A DNA stretch of 64,000 nucleotides from Sagittula marina (GCF_014196795.1 NZ_JACIEJ010000004.1:186001-250000), one strand, 5' to 3'; counted from the first letter of the stretch, positions 9,614 through 19,264 are shown. Notes: a model not told the origin generated them from the letters alone. Made by a program: numbers and translations.

Positions 9614-9819
9614 ACTCTGTCCCAGCTTGGGTAGGCGGCGTATAGAACAGCAATTCGGTGATGTGAAGAGAAAAAATCGCCCCGCGGAGAAGATTTCTCC
9701 AAATCCCGTATCGGCTTACTGTTAGCGTCATTTCAGGGGCCGGTTGCGCTTGTGCCGTCGGCTCAGTAGATCTGACGACACCACGCATCGGTACATCGTC
9801 TACGAGAGGCTGCTATCCC

Positions 9820-10479
9820 ATGGAATGGAAGATTTCCGACGGGCTTACCCCCTATCCTGAGGCGCTCGCGTTTATGGAAGCGCGGGCCGATGCCATCGCA
9901 CGAAGCGAGGCCGACGAGTGCATCTGGCTGCTGGAACATCCTCCGTTATATACTGCGGGCACCTCTGCCAAGGCCGAGGATCTGCGGGACCCGGATCGGT
10001 TTCCCGTCTACGCCACCCGGCGAGGCGGGCAGTACACCTACCATGGGCCGGGTCAGCGCGTCGTCTACGTGATGCTAGACCTCAATCGGCATGGCAAGGA
10101 TGTCCGACGCTTCGTTCAGGAGTTGGAAGGTTGGGTGATCGACACCCTGGGTCAATTTGGACTGACCGGACACATTCGCGAGGGGCGCGTCGGCGTCTGG
10201 ATCGAACGCCCAGATCGCCCAAGGACGGTGACCGGAAAAACGGCTGAGGACAAGATCGCGGCCATCGGCATACGCCTCCGGAAGTGGGTGAGCTTCCACG
10301 GCATTTCCATAAACGTTGAACCAGATCTTAGCCACTTCGACGGTATCGTGCCATGCGGCATCACCGAATTCGGCGTGACGAGCCTAGTGGATATGGGGCT
10401 GCCTGTGAATATGGATGACCTTGACGTGGCGCTGCGTCAGACCTTCGATGAACGGTTCGGACGTTCCGACCAAATGTGA
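9820..10479 (+). CDS. lipB: Lipoyl(octanoyl) transferase
   Basis: The 219-residue enzyme moves octanoyl groups from acyl carrier protein to lipoyl domains, the first step of lipoate synthesis. Motifs are [38 protein letters not shown] with the conserved Lys, and FDGIVPCGI with the acyl-enzyme Cys179. It is complete at the usual length and stands alone between the tRNA and a DUF1127 gene. Confidence 0.97.
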   Translation: MEWKISDGLTPYPEALAFMEARADAIARSEADECIWLLEHPPLYTAGTSAKAEDLRDPDRFPVYATRRGGQYTYHGPGQRVVYVMLDLNRHGKDVRRFVQELEGWVIDTLGQFGLTGHIREGRVGVWIERPDRPRTVTGKTAEDKIAAIGIRLRKWVSFHGISINVEPDLSHFDGIVPCGITEFGVTSLVDMGLPVNMDDLDVALRQTFDERFGRSDQM

Positions 10480-10518
10480 AAATCTGCTGGTGACGCAGTT
10501 CCACATGCCGACTGAGCA

Positions 10519-10737
10519 TCAGTGTCGCGCAGAGCGACCGGAAAAGACGTGGCTTAGGATATCGCTGCGCTTCAGACCCATGGCCGCGAGGTCGGCATCT
10601 GTCTTGGAGCGCAGAGACGCGACGGCATCCGCGCGCTCTCGGTAGCGGCGGTCAAATGGCGTCTCCAGCAGCCGCGCCAAGCGATCCCTTAGGCCGCTTC
10701 CAAAGACGTTATCCGCAACATGTTCAACATATGCCAT
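10519..10737 (-). CDS. DUF1127 family small protein
   Basis: The 72-residue protein ends with the DUF1127 pattern RYRERADAVASLRSKTDADLAAMGLKRSDI (seen as shorter pieces such as LAAMGLKRSDI), an Arg-rich helical module found in small alphaproteobacterial proteins linked to stress and phosphate or RNA metabolism. A strong GGGGGGAGG precedes the ATG at 10737. The N-terminal 40 residues are less typical. Confidence 0.8.
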   Translation of the reverse strand: MAYVEHVADNVFGSGLRDRLARLLETPFDRRYRERADAVASLRSKTDADLAAMGLKRSDILSHVFSGRSARH

Positions 10738-11151
10738 ATCGGCCTCCCCCCTAGGGATGATATTGTGCTCTTCTCCTGACCTTACGGCACGTCAGGCAAT
10801 CCAAGACAGTCTGGAAAGCCTGACCTCCGGCGCCATCGCAAGATGTTGGCGCTCAGGACGTTAACAAGATATAAACGCCGCAACAAAACCGTGGTTCCAT
10901 GGGAATTGATGGCAGCCCCTTTCGGATCAACGACACCCTTTGGCGCCTTCACCTGTGTTGACGCAGCCTGTGACCCTGACACGTCCGCCCATCGACGCGC
11001 GTTTTGATGCCCGCACGCCACGGCATGTTTCTGCCGCGACACAGTGTGTTTCTACCGCCGATTTCCAGCCTGTTGTCCAAGCATCGTGACATCGAGACCA
11101 CCGGCCTGCCCCGAACTGCGCAGAAAATAAATAAAAACCGTCTGTTCAGAA

Positions 11152-11166
11152 CACCTTAAGAAGGTG
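11152..11166. promoter_or_regulatory. Perfect inverted repeat upstream of ctaD
   Basis: CACCTT (11152-11157) and AAGGTG (11161-11166) flank AAG. It sits 11 bases before the FNR-type site and could be an operator; no regulator can be named. Confidence 0.4.
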
Positions 11167-11177
11167 CGACAAAATGT

Positions 11178-11191
11178 TTGATCCAGATCAA
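11178..11191. promoter_or_regulatory. FNR/FnrL-type binding site upstream of ctaD
   Basis: TTGAT-CCAG-ATCAA is an exact match to the TTGAT-N4-ATCAA consensus of FNR-family oxygen sensors. It lies 112 bases before the ctaD start, a sensible place for oxygen-dependent control of a terminal oxidase. Confidence 0.65.
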
Positions 11192-11303
11192 TTCGACGCA
11201 TGGACGCGCGCTTCGACACATTCTAAAACGTGAGTTGATCGCCGGACGCCCGGCAAGATTCTTTCCACGCGTCCACGTCTTGAAATCTTTAGGGAGGCAG
11301 ACA

Positions 11304-12977
11304 ATGGCAGACGCCGCCATTCATGGCCACGAGCATGAAGACAACCGGGGCTTCTTTACCCGTTGGTTCATGTCGACCAACCACAAGGACATCGGGCTCC
11401 TTTATCTGATCGTGTCGGCGATCGCCGGCCTGATTTCCGTTACCTTCACCGTCTACATGCGCATGGAGCTCATGGAGCCCGGTGTGCAATTCATGTGTAT
11501 GGAAGGCGCGCGCTTGTTGCCCGCCGCCGTCGAAGACTGTACGCCCAACGGGCACCTCTGGAACGTGCTGATCACCGGCCACGGCATCCTTATGATGTTC
11601 TTCGTCGTGATTCCCGCGCTGTTCGGCGGCTTTGGCAACTATTTCATGCCGCTGCAGATCGGTGCACCGGACATGGCGTTTCCGCGCATGAACAACCTGT
11701 CGTTCTGGCTGTATGTCGCAGGCACCACCCTTGCGGTGGCCTCCGTTATATCGCCCGGCGGCAACGGCCAGCTCGGGTCCGGCGTGGGTTGGGTTCTGTA
11801 CCCGCCACTTTCGGTCAACGAAGGCGGCTACTCCATGGACCTCGCCATTTTCGCGGTACACGTCTCCGGCGCGTCCTCGATCCTTGGTGCGATCAACATG
11901 ATCACCACCTTCCTGAACATGCGTGCCCCCGGCATGACCCTGTTCAAGGTGCCGCTGTTCGCATGGTCGATCTTCGTCACATCCTGGCTGATCCTGCTGT
12001 CCCTGCCCGTTCTGGCCGGCGCAATCACCATGCTGCTGACGGACCGGAACTTCGGGACGACCTTCTTCGATCCCGCAGGCGGTGGCGACCCGATCCTCTA
12101 CCAGCACATTCTGTGGTTCTTCGGTCACCCCGAGGTCTACATCGTGATCGTGCCTGGCTTTGGTATCATCTCCCACGTGATCTCCACCTTCTCGCGCAAG
12201 CCGATCTTTGGCTATCTGCCGATGGTCTGGGCGATCATCGCCATTGGCGCGCTTGGCTTCGTCGTGTGGGCACACCACATGTACACCGTCGGCATGTCGC
12301 TGCGACAGCAGTCCTACTTCATGATGGCCACGATGGTCATTGCGGTGCCAACCGGGGTAAAGATCTTCTCCTGGATTGCCACCATGTGGGGCGGCTCGAT
12401 TGACCTGAAGGTGCCTATGCTCTGGGCGTTTGGCTTCCTGTTCCTCTTCACCGTTGGCGGCGTGACCGGCGTGGTGCTGAGCCAGGCGGGCGTCGACCGT
12501 GCTTACCACGACACCTACTATGTGGTTGCCCACTTCCACTACGTGATGAGCCTCGGGGCCGTGTTTACCATCTTCGCGGGGATCTACTTCTACTTCCCGA
12601 AGATGACCGGTCGCATGATCAATGAGCGTCTGGGCCAGATCCACTTCTGGAGCATGTTCATCGGTGCAAACCTGACCTTCTTCCCGCAGCACTTCCTGGG
12701 TCGCCAGGGTATGCCGCGCCGCTACATTGACTATCCGGAGGCCTTCGCCACCTGGAACTATGTCTCGTCGATCGGCGCGTTCATCTCCTTCGCCTCGTTC
12801 CTGCTGTTCTTCGGCATCGTGATCTACACGCTGATGAAGGGCAAAGTTTCGAACGTAGCGAACCCTTGGAACGAATACGCGGACACGCTGGAATGGACCC
12901 TGCCCTCCCCGCCGCCGGAGCACACCTTCGAGCAGCTGCCAAAGCAGGAAGACTGGGACAAGAGCCACGCGCACTAA
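11304..12977 (+). CDS. ctaD: Cytochrome c oxidase subunit I (aa3 type)
   Basis: The 557-residue membrane protein is the catalytic subunit of the aa3 oxidase, reducing O2 and pumping protons. [13 protein letters not shown] opens the first helix; [22 protein letters not shown] contains the CuB His and cross-linked Tyr; [10 protein letters not shown] gives the two further CuB His residues; and [12 protein letters not shown] holds the heme a3 and heme a ligands. The ATG at 11304 is preceded by AGGGAGG. It is not next to ctaC/ctaE, as in many Rhodobacteraceae where subunit I is encoded alone. A terminator follows. Confidence 0.98.
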   Translation: MADAAIHGHEHEDNRGFFTRWFMSTNHKDIGLLYLIVSAIAGLISVTFTVYMRMELMEPGVQFMCMEGARLLPAAVEDCTPNGHLWNVLITGHGILMMFFVVIPALFGGFGNYFMPLQIGAPDMAFPRMNNLSFWLYVAGTTLAVASVISPGGNGQLGSGVGWVLYPPLSVNEGGYSMDLAIFAVHVSGASSILGAINMITTFLNMRAPGMTLFKVPLFAWSIFVTSWLILLSLPVLAGAITMLLTDRNFGTTFFDPAGGGDPILYQHILWFFGHPEVYIVIVPGFGIISHVISTFSRKPIFGYLPMVWAIIAIGALGFVVWAHHMYTVGMSLRQQSYFMMATMVIAVPTGVKIFSWIATMWGGSIDLKVPMLWAFGFLFLFTVGGVTGVVLSQAGVDRAYHDTYYVVAHFHYVMSLGAVFTIFAGIYFYFPKMTGRMINERLGQIHFWSMFIGANLTFFPQHFLGRQGMPRRYIDYPEAFATWNYVSSIGAFISFASFLLFFGIVIYTLMKGKVSNVANPWNEYADTLEWTLPSPPPEHTFEQLPKQEDWDKSHAH

Positions 12978-13000
12978 GCCCGGCCTGACAGCCAACCCGA

Positions 13001-13027
13001 AGGCCCCGCTTGATGCGGGGCCTTTTC
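13001..13027 (+). terminator. Terminator of ctaD
   Basis: GGCCCCGC and GCGGGGCC pair around TTGAT and are followed by TTTTC, 24 bases after the ctaD stop. Confidence 0.92.
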
Positions 13028-13105
13028 ATATAGCTCATGGGGTCTCCCCCAAAGGCGCGCTGCACTTTTAGAGGCGGACCGTGCCCGTGAATCCGGACAT
13101 AGCCC

Positions 13106-13612
13106 TTGGACAGTCTGATATTTGCCGCCGTTGTGGCGTTGCCCTTCGTGGCTTTTGCCCGCGGCGTGCGTTGGACACTGACTTTTCTTTTGCTCGTGCC
13201 AACGTCCTGGGCGCTTTACGCGCTGTGGGTGTCGGTTACACAAGGGATCGGGGCCGAAGCGCAAAGCAGCATGTTCACACTCCCCCGGGGACAGCTTTTG
13301 ACCCGCGTCGCGCTCACATTCTGCATCTTTCCGGCGGTATTCTTCGGTCTGCGTACGATCCGGGCACTGCGGCTGGGGCGCAACATGGCGCTTTGTGTGA
13401 TGACCGAGCACCTCGTCTTTGCCGCCCATGAAATCGAAGTCCGCCATTTGCTCGGCGGCGCGGCTGACTTCGAAAATACCGTGTATTGGTCGTCGGGTGT
13501 GGAACAGGCCATTGCCGTCATATCCGGTTTGGCGTTGCTGGGCTTTGCAGTGCTGACGATCATCCAGTTGAGCCTGCGCGTGCTGCGCGGCCCCGCAAGC
13601 CATGCACGCTGA
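13106..13612 (+). CDS. Hypothetical membrane protein, about four helices
   Basis: The 168-residue protein has hydrophobic segments near residues 4-22, 25-47, 68-85 and 135-158 and a short basic C-terminal tail. An in-frame stop lies just upstream and the first plausible start is TTG at 13106, so the start is uncertain. No family recognised. It precedes the DUF2244 and glycosyltransferase-like genes in the same direction. Confidence 0.6.
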   Translation: MDSLIFAAVVALPFVAFARGVRWTLTFLLLVPTSWALYALWVSVTQGIGAEAQSSMFTLPRGQLLTRVALTFCIFPAVFFGLRTIRALRLGRNMALCVMTEHLVFAAHEIEVRHLLGGAADFENTVYWSSGVEQAIAVISGLALLGFAVLTIIQLSLRVLRGPASHAR

Positions 13613-13708
13613 CCCAATCCGCCTGCCAATCATGCCTGAGGCGATGTTGCGTCCGGCTTCATGCACTCCGGCATTGCGCGTCAAAGTGTTGGCGCTGTAG
13701 AAAAAGTC

Positions 13709-14203
13709 ATGCCTTACCAGTGGACAACACCTCCGCGCGCGCCTCGGCAAGAGCTAAAGCTCTGGCCCCATAATGCGCTGTCGCCAGAGGGGTTCGCCAT
13801 TATGATTCTGGGTTTCTTTCTCGCGGCATTGATTCCGCTGATGGGTGTCTTGGGCACCTTGCTTCTCTGGGGGCTTCTTCCCTTCCTGCTGGCGGCGACG
13901 GCCGGGCTGTATTATGCCTTGCGACGCAACAATCGTGACCGCCAGATCACTGAGCTTCTCAGCATCACATCCGAACAGACACGATTGCAGCGCACCAATC
14001 CTGATGGCATGACGCAGGAATGGGAGTCGAACACCTATTGGGTCACCGTCTCCCTGCACGAGACCACCGGTCCTGTGCCTAATTATGTGACTCTCAAAGG
14101 CGCAGGCCGCGAGGTCGAGATCGGCTCGTTCCTTTCGGAGGATGAGCGCAAGGTGCTATACACCGATCTCACCAACGCCCTGCGTCGCGTAAAGGACAAG
14201 TGA
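13709..14203 (+). CDS. DUF2244 domain-containing membrane protein
   Basis: The 164-residue protein resembles the DUF2244 family: PHNALSPEGFAIMILGFF near residues 21-38, two adjacent membrane helices (to about residue 75), then a cytoplasmic part with EWESNTYWVTVSLHE and GAGREVEIGSFLSEDER. Members often occur near cytochrome oxidase genes, which fits ctaD nearby, but their function is unknown. The ATG at 13709 is chosen by family length. Its stop overlaps the next start as TGATG. Confidence 0.85.
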   Translation: MPYQWTTPPRAPRQELKLWPHNALSPEGFAIMILGFFLAALIPLMGVLGTLLLWGLLPFLLAATAGLYYALRRNNRDRQITELLSITSEQTRLQRTNPDGMTQEWESNTYWVTVSLHETTGPVPNYVTLKGAGREVEIGSFLSEDERKVLYTDLTNALRRVKDK

Positions 14204-15147
14204 TGGTTCAGGCTGCTGCCACCGCGAAATGGCGCCGCGCCGCCCTGCTGATGACCGCGCGCCTCGGCTTGACGGATCTGACCGAGCGCCTGCATCCCGT
14301 AGCGTCCGAGCGCGCCGCGCTGGACCTGCGCGGGGCGTTGGACGGTCGGGTGCCTCCCCTTCGCAAGCAGGTGGTGTTCCTCATTCCCTTGGTTGGACCC
14401 GATCAGGTGGGAGACTGGAAAGCCGTGAGTGACCGGCTGAAGGCGACGCTTCACTGCATGCGGGCCCAGAATGACCCGCACTGGCAGGCGATCATCTGCT
14501 GTCAGCAAAAGCCGGACCTGCCGGATGATCGTCGTATCCACTTTCTCCCCTTCGCGGATCCGACGCCCGGCAATGACAAATGGCGCAAGCTGAGCGCGCT
14601 ATATGAACAGCTCGACCGGCTCGATACTGGTCCGTGCTACGTCATGTCTTTCGATGCCGATGACCTCATGCGACAAGGGCTGGTCAAAGAAATGCTGCGC
14701 CGTCAGGCTCCGGGCGGCTACCTTGTTCAGCAAGGTCTGGTGATGGATGATTCCACCGGCGTCATTGCACTGGCCGATCAACCAACGATGAAAGAGCTGG
14801 GCCAAAAACCATTCTGGAAGCTCTGCGGCTCCTGCGCGTCGCTGGCCCATGACCCTGACATTCCGGAGTCGGCCCTGTTTCTCAGGGAAATGACCCAACA
14901 CGAACACCGGATGTTCCCCTACCTCGCACGATTGGCCCAGCGTACATTGTCACCGATTTCCTTTGCGTCGGTGTTGTATGTGCTGAACCACGGCGAGAAC
15001 TTTGGCGCCCGGCGTGGTCGTGTTGGCTTCAAGACGCGCTTCGTCGAACGTTTCAAGATCGAGGATCCAGAGGAGCTGGCGCGTATCGCCGCAGGCTTCC
15101 CCTTGCCCGAGGAGCCGGACCAGAGAGAATCCATCAAAGCCGGGTAG
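14203..15147 (+). CDS. Glycosyltransferase-like protein
   Basis: The 314-residue protein has a GT-A-like layout: a beta strand VVFLIPLVG at about residues 57-65, a helix, WQAIICCQQ, and YVMSFDADDLM, in which the DADD stretch could bind a metal-nucleotide sugar. There is no membrane segment. The assignment to family 2-like transferases is by pattern only; donor and acceptor are unknown. It is coupled to the DUF2244 gene (TGATG) and followed by a hairpin terminator. Confidence 0.6.
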   Translation: MVQAAATAKWRRAALLMTARLGLTDLTERLHPVASERAALDLRGALDGRVPPLRKQVVFLIPLVGPDQVGDWKAVSDRLKATLHCMRAQNDPHWQAIICCQQKPDLPDDRRIHFLPFADPTPGNDKWRKLSALYEQLDRLDTGPCYVMSFDADDLMRQGLVKEMLRRQAPGGYLVQQGLVMDDSTGVIALADQPTMKELGQKPFWKLCGSCASLAHDPDIPESALFLREMTQHEHRMFPYLARLAQRTLSPISFASVLYVLNHGENFGARRGRVGFKTRFVERFKIEDPEELARIAAGFPLPEEPDQRESIKAG

Positions 15148-15199
15148 TACGCGCTGTAAAGTCGGCCTCCCCTGCGCATGCCTTCTGAAGTCAGCACGA

Positions 15200-15236
15200 A
15201 AAAGCCCGCAAACCGTGGTTCGCGGGCTTTTATTTT
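15200..15236. terminator. Bidirectional terminator between convergent genes
   Basis: AAAAGCCCGC (15200-15209) and GCGGGCTTTT (15222-15231) form a stem with A and T runs on both sides, serving the glycosyltransferase-like gene and, on the other strand, yqeY. Confidence 0.9.
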
Positions 15237-15251
15237 AGGTACGGTCGAGCG

Positions 15252-15713
15252 TCACGCCGAAAGGCGATCCTTCACCAGTGGCCCCACGGCACCAAAATCC
15301 ATCTGACCAGTATATTTGGTCTTCAGAACGCCCATAACCCGCCCCATGTCCCGGATCGAGCTCGCGCCCACTTCGGCCACGGCAGAGTCCACAGCGGCGG
15401 ACACTTCGTCCTGGTTCAAGGCGCGCGGCAGGAACTCTTCGATCACAACGATCTCGTTTGCCTCCCGTTCAGCCAAATCCAGCCGCCCGCCTTCTTCGTA
15501 GGTCTTCATGCTTTCGCGGCGTTGCTTGACCATACGGCCGAGGATCGCCAGCACTTCCGGCTCTCCGACACCATTGTCATTGCCGTCGGCCCGTGCAGCA
15601 ATGTCGCGGTCCTTGATGGCGGCGTTGATCAAACGCAAAGTCGACAAACGTGCCGAATCCTTGTCTCTCATCGCCTGCTTTACGGCCGCATTGACCCTAT
15701 CTCGCAGTTCCAT
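15252..15713 (-). CDS. GatB/YqeY domain protein
   Basis: The 153-residue helical protein matches stand-alone YqeY proteins: LRDRVNAAVKQAMRDKD at the N-terminus, STLRLINAAIKDRDIAAR, and a C-terminal SIRDMGRVMGVLKTKYTGQMDFG that resembles the tRNA-binding tail domain of GatB. Its precise role is not established; a link to tRNA-dependent amidation is inferred from homology. It is divergent from carA, a conserved alphaproteobacterial arrangement. Confidence 0.92.
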   Translation of the reverse strand: MELRDRVNAAVKQAMRDKDSARLSTLRLINAAIKDRDIAARADGNDNGVGEPEVLAILGRMVKQRRESMKTYEEGGRLDLAEREANEIVVIEEFLPRALNQDEVSAAVDSAVAEVGASSIRDMGRVMGVLKTKYTGQMDFGAVGPLVKDRLSA

Positions 15714-15901
15714 GCGCCCTAATCTCCGGTATGACTTTCATAAGCTGGTAACATACCGGAGGCCAATGGTCGGCGCAAGCCAAGGCGGATCACAACAACC
15801 CATTGGAATTAAACGAATTTACAAAAGGCACAGCGCCTCTTGACCGCCCACTGTGCGCGGCTTAGGTTCCGCGCGATTTGCCCCTGCCACCGGAGTCGCC
15901 C

Positions 15902-17050
15902 ATGTCTGCTGCATCCAAACCCGCGCCAACCGCCTGCCTCGCCCTTGCCGATGGCACCTTGTTTTACGGACAAGGCTTCGGCGCCACGGGTCAGGTCACA
16001 GCGGAGTTGTGCTTCAACACCGCGATGACAGGCTACCAAGAAATCATGACTGACCCGTCCTATGCCGGTCAGGTCGTGACATTCACCTTCCCGCATGTGG
16101 GCAACGTGGGCGTGAATCCTGAGGACGATGAAACCGGCGACCCCGTCGCGGCGGGCATGGTGGTGAAATGGATGCCGACAACGCCGTCCAACTGGCGCTC
16201 TGTGCAGGGACTTTCAGACTGGTTGTCGGCAAGGGGACGCATCGCCATCGGTGGGATCGACACCCGCCGGCTGACGCGCGCGATCCGCCAGTCGGGCGCA
16301 CCGCACGTGGCGTTGGCACATAACCCGGACGGCAACTTTGATATCGAAGCGCTGGTGGCAGCCGCGCGAGCCTTTTCCGGTCTCGAAGGCTTGGATCTGG
16401 CCAAGGACGTCACCTGCGCGCAGAGCTATCGCTGGGACGAGATGCGGTGGGCATGGCCGGAGGGCCACGTCCGCCAAAAGGACGCCAAGCACAAGGTCGT
16501 TGCAATCGACTACGGTGCCAAGCGCAACATCCTGCGGTGCCTCGCCTCCGCCGGTTGTGACGTGACGGTACTGCCCGCCTCTGCGACCTATGAGGATGTG
16601 ATGGCCCACAGCCCGGATGGCATTTTCCTGTCCAATGGCCCCGGCGATCCGGCGGCCACGGGAAAGTACGCGGTGCCAATGATCCAAGGCTTGCTGGAAA
16701 AGTCCGATCTGCCCATCTTCGGGATTTGCCTTGGCCATCAAATGCTGGCGCTGGCGCTTGGCGGACGTACTATCAAGATGAACCACGGCCACCATGGCGC
16801 CAACCATCCGGTCAAGGATGTCGAAAGCGGGAAGGTGGAGATCACCTCCATGAACCACGGGTTCGCCGTGGACAGCCAGTCCCTTCCGGCCGGTGTTATG
16901 GAGACCCATGTGTCCCTCTTTGACGGGTCGAACTGCGGCATCCGCATGAATGATCGGCCCGTGTTTTCGGTCCAGCACCACCCGGAGGCAAGCCCCGGCC
17001 CGCAGGACAGCTTCTACCTGTTTGAACGCTTCGCAGCCTCCATGGCATAA
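15902..17050 (+). CDS. carA: Carbamoyl-phosphate synthase small subunit
   Basis: The 382-residue glutaminase subunit supplies ammonia to CarB for arginine and pyrimidine synthesis. LALADGTLFYGQGFGATG opens the N-terminal domain; the class I amidotransferase domain has LSNGPGDP, IFGICLGHQML with nucleophile Cys276, and VQHHPEASPGP with the catalytic His/Glu. The ATG at 15902 has GGAG seven bases upstream; an in-frame ATG at 15878 has none. carB is not in this window. Confidence 0.97.
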   Translation: MSAASKPAPTACLALADGTLFYGQGFGATGQVTAELCFNTAMTGYQEIMTDPSYAGQVVTFTFPHVGNVGVNPEDDETGDPVAAGMVVKWMPTTPSNWRSVQGLSDWLSARGRIAIGGIDTRRLTRAIRQSGAPHVALAHNPDGNFDIEALVAAARAFSGLEGLDLAKDVTCAQSYRWDEMRWAWPEGHVRQKDAKHKVVAIDYGAKRNILRCLASAGCDVTVLPASATYEDVMAHSPDGIFLSNGPGDPAATGKYAVPMIQGLLEKSDLPIFGICLGHQMLALALGGRTIKMNHGHHGANHPVKDVESGKVEITSMNHGFAVDSQSLPAGVMETHVSLFDGSNCGIRMNDRPVFSVQHHPEASPGPQDSFYLFERFAASMA

Positions 17051-17057
17051 GGTATTC

Positions 17058-17094
17058 CGCCCCTGCCGCACTCTGGGAAGTGGCAGGGGCGTTT
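17058..17094 (+). terminator. Terminator of carA
   Basis: CGCCCCTGCC (17058-17067) and GGCAGGGGCG (17082-17091) form a ten-pair stem followed by TTTA. Confidence 0.85.
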
Positions 17095-17307
17095 AGATTG
17101 TCTTTACCGAGTCGCGGGTAGCTTCTTTCGGAAATTAAGCTGCGCCAAAACTCACCTTAAAGGCGATTAAACCAGGTTAGAACAGGTATAGGATGTAAAC
17201 GTTCTTGTATTGTATCCGTTAAGCTTTGTTAAAAGCCCGACGCCTCGTTAGCGTTCAATTAACGCATTGAAATATACAGGGTTGTTCTCCTTCCGTTTCA
17301 AAACACG

Positions 17308-17322
17308 TTAAGGTGTTTTTAA
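17308..17322. promoter_or_regulatory. CtrA-type site upstream of the glycan synthase gene
   Basis: TTAA-GGTGTTT-TTAA matches the full CtrA consensus TTAA-N7-TTAA, 41 bases before the start of the GT2 gene. The upstream region from 17092 is AT-rich with further TTAA pairs at six-base spacing (around 17157 and 17219). No gene lies in this 270 bp gap. Confidence 0.6.
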
Positions 17323-17363
17323 GCGGATGGTCGCCACCATGAAGGTTCAAACCGGGACCTCTC

Positions 17364-19256
17364 ATGACCCATCCAGTCCATCCTCTTCCATACACGTTAC
17401 TGGCTCAAGCTGGTGACCCACGCGGGCAGCCGGTCAGCCGGATATTGCTCGACAACCATACCAGCACCCCGCGTGTGATGCTGGGGGCCATGGCAGAGGC
17501 CGCACGTATCGGACAACCTATCGCGCGTGTCATGACGGCAGAGGCCCTCGCCACACGACAACAGGTGCTGGAGGCACAGGCGCGCCACTACGGCGCGCTG
17601 ATCATGGACAAGACAACGACGCCAGCCGATGGGACATTGGCGGGTCTACTCCCGGGAGATTTTTGCCTGCTGCACGGGGTACTGCCTTGGGTCAGGCTGG
17701 GTGAAACCCTGGTCTTGGCCACCTCCCGCCCTGACGAGTTCGATGCGATGCTGGCCGACCTGCCCCCGGATCTGGGTCCGGTCATGATGGCGCTGGCGCT
17801 TGAAGCAGATATCCATGACGAAATCGGACGTCGCCACGGGGATGCGCTTGCGAAAGCGGCCGAAAATTGGGTGCCGGCCGAGGACAGCTGTCGGGACCTG
17901 AACAAGGCCGGTCCGCTGGCCAGCGGGATCGCTCTGGTTGCGATCATTGTGGCGCTTGGGCTGCTGGCAACCGTTCCACAGCTTTTCTTTGGCGCCGCTC
18001 TGATCATGGCGCTCGGATCGCTGCTCGTCAGTCAGATCTTGAAGGTGTCCGCGCTGATAGCCGCGCCACGACGAGAGCCTGCGCCCCTGGTTCATTTGCC
18101 GCGCACCCCGCCCGTCGTCACGATCATCGTCCCATTGTTTCACGAACAGGAAATCGCCTCGACGCTGATCAAACGCCTGTCGCGGCTGACTTACCCCAAA
18201 GCGCTGCTTGACGTGGTACTAGTTTTGGAAGCTGAGGACGCGGTCACATGCCAGACCCTGAACCGCACGACCTTGCCGCCATGGATGCGGCGCATCACGG
18301 TGCCACCAGGCGAGATCCAGACCAAACCCCGCGCGCTCAATTATGCCTTGCGCTTCACCCGAGGCGAGATCGTGGGGATCTATGATGCCGAGGACGCGCC
18401 TGCGCCTGATCAGATCGAGCACGTGGTGTCGCATTTTTCAAAGGCCTCGCACGACGTCGGCTGCGTTCAGGGCATTCTCGACTACTACAACCCGCGCGCG
18501 AATTGGCTGTCGCGCTGTTTTACCATCGAATATGCAAGCTGGTTCCGCATTGTTTTGCCCGGCTTGGCGCGCATGGGCTTCGCCGTGCCACTGGGCGGGA
18601 CGACCGTCTTTTTCCGCCGCGAAGCGTTGGAGAAAGTGCGCGGATGGGATGCGCACAACGTGACCGAGGACGCCGATCTGGGGATGCGGCTGGCCCGCCA
18701 TGGCTGGCAGACAGAACTGATCCGCTCCGTCACACGCGAAGAAGCCAACAATCGCTTTTGGCCGTGGATCAAACAGCGGTCCCGTTGGCTCAAGGGATAT
18801 GGCATCACGTGGTGGGTGCACAGTCGACGCCCAAAGAGGCTTTGGCAAGACCTTGGGGCGAAGCGGTTTTTTGGACTTCAGGCCCTTCTGCTCGGCACCT
18901 TGCTGCAATTTGCATTGGCGCCGGTGCTATGGTCGTTTTGGCTTATCGTCGTAGGGCTGCCGCATCCGATGGATGGCTACATGGCGCGTGAAGGCATCCT
19001 GGCGTTGACCGGACTTTTCCTTGCGGCGGAGGCGATTTCCTTTGTCATAGGAATCGCGGCTCTCGCCCGGAGCCCACATGCGCAGCTCTACCATTGGGTT
19101 CCGACGATGTTCGCATATTTCCCGATGGGCACCGCCGCCGTTTACAAGGCCTTGTGGGAGACAGCGTTCAGCCCGTTTTACTGGGACAAGACGCAGCACG
19201 GCCATTCCGACCCAGACCATCAGGGCGCGGACATTCCGCCCGACACCCATGTCTGA
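17364..19256 (+). CDS. Membrane GT2 glycosyltransferase with GspE/MshEN-like N-terminus
   Basis: The 630-residue protein combines two parts. Residues 1-175 resemble the GspE/MshEN N-terminal fold (IARVMTAEALATRQQVLEAQARHYG, then LLPGDFCLLHGVLPWVRLGETLVLATSRP), a module that in some proteins binds cyclic di-GMP. After a membrane pair at about 188-235 comes a processive GT2 domain with VTIIVPLFHEQEIASTLI, DAEDAP, TEDADLGMRL and QRSRWLKGY, the D, D, D, QxxRW set of cellulose-synthase-like enzymes. Further C-terminal helices would form the export channel. It probably makes and exports a surface polysaccharide; the polymer is unknown. A CtrA-type site lies just upstream. Confidence 0.88.
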   Translation: MTHPVHPLPYTLLAQAGDPRGQPVSRILLDNHTSTPRVMLGAMAEAARIGQPIARVMTAEALATRQQVLEAQARHYGALIMDKTTTPADGTLAGLLPGDFCLLHGVLPWVRLGETLVLATSRPDEFDAMLADLPPDLGPVMMALALEADIHDEIGRRHGDALAKAAENWVPAEDSCRDLNKAGPLASGIALVAIIVALGLLATVPQLFFGAALIMALGSLLVSQILKVSALIAAPRREPAPLVHLPRTPPVVTIIVPLFHEQEIASTLIKRLSRLTYPKALLDVVLVLEAEDAVTCQTLNRTTLPPWMRRITVPPGEIQTKPRALNYALRFTRGEIVGIYDAEDAPAPDQIEHVVSHFSKASHDVGCVQGILDYYNPRANWLSRCFTIEYASWFRIVLPGLARMGFAVPLGGTTVFFRREALEKVRGWDAHNVTEDADLGMRLARHGWQTELIRSVTREEANNRFWPWIKQRSRWLKGYGITWWVHSRRPKRLWQDLGAKRFFGLQALLLGTLLQFALAPVLWSFWLIVVGLPHPMDGYMAREGILALTGLFLAAEAISFVIGIAALARSPHAQLYHWVPTMFAYFPMGTAAVYKALWETAFSPFYWDKTQHGHSDPDHQGADIPPDTHV

Positions 19257-19264
19257 GTGTCAGA

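Larger units (their letters stand above)
10738..11303. other. Long regulatory region upstream of ctaD
   Basis: This 566 bp stretch lies between the divergently oriented DUF1127 and ctaD genes. No convincing gene was found. It holds the palindrome at 11152-11166 and the FNR-type site at 11178-11191. A 19-codon frame beginning at 11174 overlaps that site and is probably chance. Confidence 0.55.

Noticed and set aside
9444-9788. Extending the DUF3445 gene upstream through the same frame
   Set aside because: The extension crosses the tRNA-Leu gene and its terminator, and conserved sequence begins only after 9443.
11174-11233. 19-codon frame as a leader peptide for ctaD
   Set aside because: It overlaps the FNR-type site and has no ribosome binding site; it has no run of regulatory codons.
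11289-12995. 568-codon open frame antisense to ctaD
   Set aside because: Composition is rich in His, Arg, Asp and Gly as expected opposite a membrane protein gene; ctaD on the other strand is certain.
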